From Tatumella sp. JGM118 (GTDB lineage Bacteria; Pseudomonadota; Gammaproteobacteria; Enterobacterales; Enterobacteriaceae), in the NCBI RefSeq assembly GCF_018257515.1, contig NZ_JAERJR010000001.1, forward strand, positions 248,001 through 312,000: 64,000 bases of DNA. The letters are read 5' to 3'. Each line of letters opens with the position of its first letter. Within the stretch, counting starts at the first letter, position 1. Both the position numbers and the translations under genes were made by a program. A model generated the notes under the pieces. That model saw only the letters and a program-made list of their open reading frames with translations, was not told the origin of the DNA and did no database searches. This document shows, in pieces, positions 62,316-64,000 of this stretch.

Positions 62316-63755
62316 ATGCAGTTTACGAATACTTGGTGTGAAGAGCTGCCCGGTTTTTACAGCCCGGTGACACCCACCCCGCTTAAGCAGGGGCGTCTGC
62401 TTTACCCTAACCGGCCTTTATGCCGCGAGTTACAGCTCGACGAATCACTCTTTGCCGGTGCGGGGCATCCGGTGTTTTATGGCGGCGATGTGCTGCCCGG
62501 GATGGCACCGCTCGCTCAGGTGTACAGTGGCCATCAGTTTGGCGTCTGGGCCGGTCAGCTGGGCGATGGCCGGGGTTTATTATTGGGTGAACAGTTACTG
62601 CCGGATGGCAGAAAATATGACTGGCATCTGAAAGGGGCCGGACTGACCCCTTATTCACGGATGGGCGACGGACGGGCGGTGGTACGTTCGACGGTCAGAG
62701 AGTTTCTGGCCTCAGAAGCGTTGCATGGTCTGGGGATCCCGACCACCCGTGCACTGAGCCTGGCGGTCAGTGAAGAACCGGTGCAGCGTGAGCAGACCGA
62801 GCAGGGCGCAATGCTGATACGTATTGCCGAAAGCCATCTGCGTTTTGGTCACTTTGAACACTTCTTTTACCGCCATCAGCCGGATCAGGTCAGAGCGCTG
62901 GCAGATTATGCCATCCGCCATCACTGGCCGGAGCTGACGGATGCCCCGGACCGTTATCTGTTATGGTTTACCGATGTGGTGAAACGCACGGCCCGGCTGA
63001 TAGCGCTCTGGCAGAGCGTCGGTTTTTCTCACGGAGTGATGAATACCGATAATATGTCATTGCTGGGTCTGACCCTGGATTACGGGCCGTACGGCTTTAT
63101 GGACGACTACAATCCGGGCTTTATCTGCAACCATAGTGACTATCAGGGGCGATATAGCTTCGAAAACCAGCCGACCGCAGGGCTATGGAACCTTAACCGG
63201 CTGGCCCACGCGTTATCCCCGCTGTTATCCATGCCGCAACTTAAGCAGGCGCTTGCAGGCTATGAAGATGAGCTGATGAGTGTCTGGGGACAACAGATGC
63301 GGCGAAAACTGGGGCTGTTTACGGCGCAGCAGAATGATAATGACCTGCTGAGCGGGTTACTGGCCCTGATGGCAGCCGAAGGCAGTGACTATACCCGGAC
63401 CTTCCGGCTGCTGAGCGAAACAGAACAGCAACAGAGCCAGTCACCGCTCAGGGATGAATTTATTGATCGTGCAGCCTTCGATCACTGGTTCAGTCAGTAC
63501 CGCCAGCGCCTGCTGGACGAGCAGTACAGTGACGCCCGGCGCAGGGAGATGATGCAGGCAGCCAATCCGGCGCTGGTATTAAGAAATTATCTGGCACAAC
63601 AGGTGATCGCTGAAACAGAAAAAGGCGGCACGGAGCAGCTGGCTGCTCTGCATAGCGCCCTGCAAAACCCTTATCAGTTGGCATCCGGACAGCAGGCGCT
63701 GTTTAACCGGCCGCCGGAGTGGGGCAAATCCCTGGAGATCAGCTGCTCGAGCTGA
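62316..63755 (+). CDS. selO: Protein adenylyltransferase SelO (YdiU)
   Basis: 479 residues from ATG 62316 (RBS GCGGAG). Pseudokinase fold that transfers AMP to Ser/Thr/Tyr. Key segments: [40 protein letters not shown] and the active-site [20 protein letters not shown]. Ends ISCSS; bacterial forms use Cys where eukaryotic SelO has selenocysteine. In E. coli near aroH, as here. Confidence 0.97.
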   Translation: MQFTNTWCEELPGFYSPVTPTPLKQGRLLYPNRPLCRELQLDESLFAGAGHPVFYGGDVLPGMAPLAQVYSGHQFGVWAGQLGDGRGLLLGEQLLPDGRKYDWHLKGAGLTPYSRMGDGRAVVRSTVREFLASEALHGLGIPTTRALSLAVSEEPVQREQTEQGAMLIRIAESHLRFGHFEHFFYRHQPDQVRALADYAIRHHWPELTDAPDRYLLWFTDVVKRTARLIALWQSVGFSHGVMNTDNMSLLGLTLDYGPYGFMDDYNPGFICNHSDYQGRYSFENQPTAGLWNLNRLAHALSPLLSMPQLKQALAGYEDELMSVWGQQMRRKLGLFTAQQNDNDLLSGLLALMAAEGSDYTRTFRLLSETEQQQSQSPLRDEFIDRAAFDHWFSQYRQRLLDEQYSDARRREMMQAANPALVLRNYLAQQVIAETEKGGTEQLAALHSALQNPYQLASGQQALFNRPPEWGKSLEISCSS

Positions 63756-63768
63756 TCTCCGGCCAGCG

Positions 63769-63999
63769 TCAGCGGGTGGAGACCGCTTCTGCCAGGTTTT
63801 CAAGCACTTTTTCTGTGTCTCCCCAACTGAGGCACGGGTCGGTGATGGACTGACCATAAACCAGTGGCTGTCCGGGGGTAACGTCCTGGCGGCCCGGTTC
63901 AAGGAAACTCTCGATCATCACCCCGGCGATGGCGGTTTCGCCATTACGCAGTTGTCCGGCCACATCCTCCGCCACCCGCATTTGCCGCTGATGTTGCTT
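63769..63999 (-). CDS. aroH: DAHP synthase, Trp-sensitive type (3' end only)
   Basis: 77 residues at the C-terminus: KQHQRQMRVAEDVAGQ, GVMIESFLEPGRQD, YGQSITDPCLSWGDT. This is the end of the AroF/G/H-type DAHP synthase; AroH is chosen because of the neighbour selO. The N-terminal three quarters lies beyond the window. Confidence 0.85.
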   Translation of the reverse strand, partial: KQHQRQMRVAEDVAGQLRNGETAIAGVMIESFLEPGRQDVTPGQPLVYGQSITDPCLSWGDTEKVLENLAEAVSTR

Positions 64000-64000
64000 C

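Overview
The window reads as chromosome from a gammaproteobacterium of the order Enterobacterales. Long blocks keep the gene order known from Escherichia coli: ychF-pth-ychH-prs-ispE-lolB-hemA-prfA-prmC-sirB2-sirB1-kdsA-chaA-chaC-ychO, ast operon-spy-nadE-osmE, ydjM-hxpB-yniB-yniA-ydiY, and thrS-infC-rpmI-rplT-pheM-pheST-ihfA-nlpC-selO-aroH. Several E. coli neighbours are missing (chaB, astC, pfkB, btuCED, narXL). That points to a relative outside Escherichia, perhaps Erwinia/Pantoea/Tatumella-like, but the genus is a guess.

Layout. 1-7.0 kb is an accessory zone. It holds a GNAT acetyltransferase cut by the window edge, an uncharacterised 187-residue protein, a stretch of decayed toxin/immunity-like fragments including a frameshifted CdiI-type immunity gene, an intact Tlde1-like effector with an overlapping secreted partner, and an AT-rich AIPR-family (phage-resistance) gene bracketed by two copies of the ychF 3' end plus terminator. 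7.0-21.4 kb is core genome: translation, heme, LPS-Kdo, isoprenoid and PRPP synthesis, ending in an invasin-like outer-membrane beta-barrel (YchO). 22.2-31.0 kb holds arginine catabolism (astADBE behind a sigma-54 promoter, with a 45-codon stub where astC should be), spy with a BaeR-like box, nadE, a Bcr-type efflux pump and osmE.

31.0-41.2 kb is a second accessory island built around sulfate esters. It has an arylsulfotransferase-family protein without a signal peptide, a PTS EIIBC transporter, a cytoplasmic Cys-type sulfatase, a GntR/UTRA regulator, two DUF202 membrane proteins (YidH/YidG) and a radical-SAM sulfatase maturase carrying a C-terminal SEC-C zinc motif. The likely logic is that a substrate enters through the PTS, the maturase converts the sulfatase cysteine to formylglycine, and the sulfatase releases sulfate.

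41.3-46.5 kb is core again, with a LexA box at ydjM and a yniA whose two expected metal-binding residues are both replaced. 46.5-52.0 kb carries IS3-type debris and a gluconate/ketogluconate-like catabolic cluster (YhcH-like protein, gluconokinase, LacI-type regulator, 2-hydroxyacid dehydrogenase, MFS transporter). 52.1-53.4 kb contains two unrelated long tandem-repeat arrays with no convincing gene; a third lies at 42.6-43.0 kb. From 53.4 kb to the end come a small glycine-zipper secreted protein and the core thrS-pheT-ihfA translation cluster with its known leaders (thrS operator, AUU start of infC, pheM attenuator), then nlpC, selO and the 3' end of aroH.
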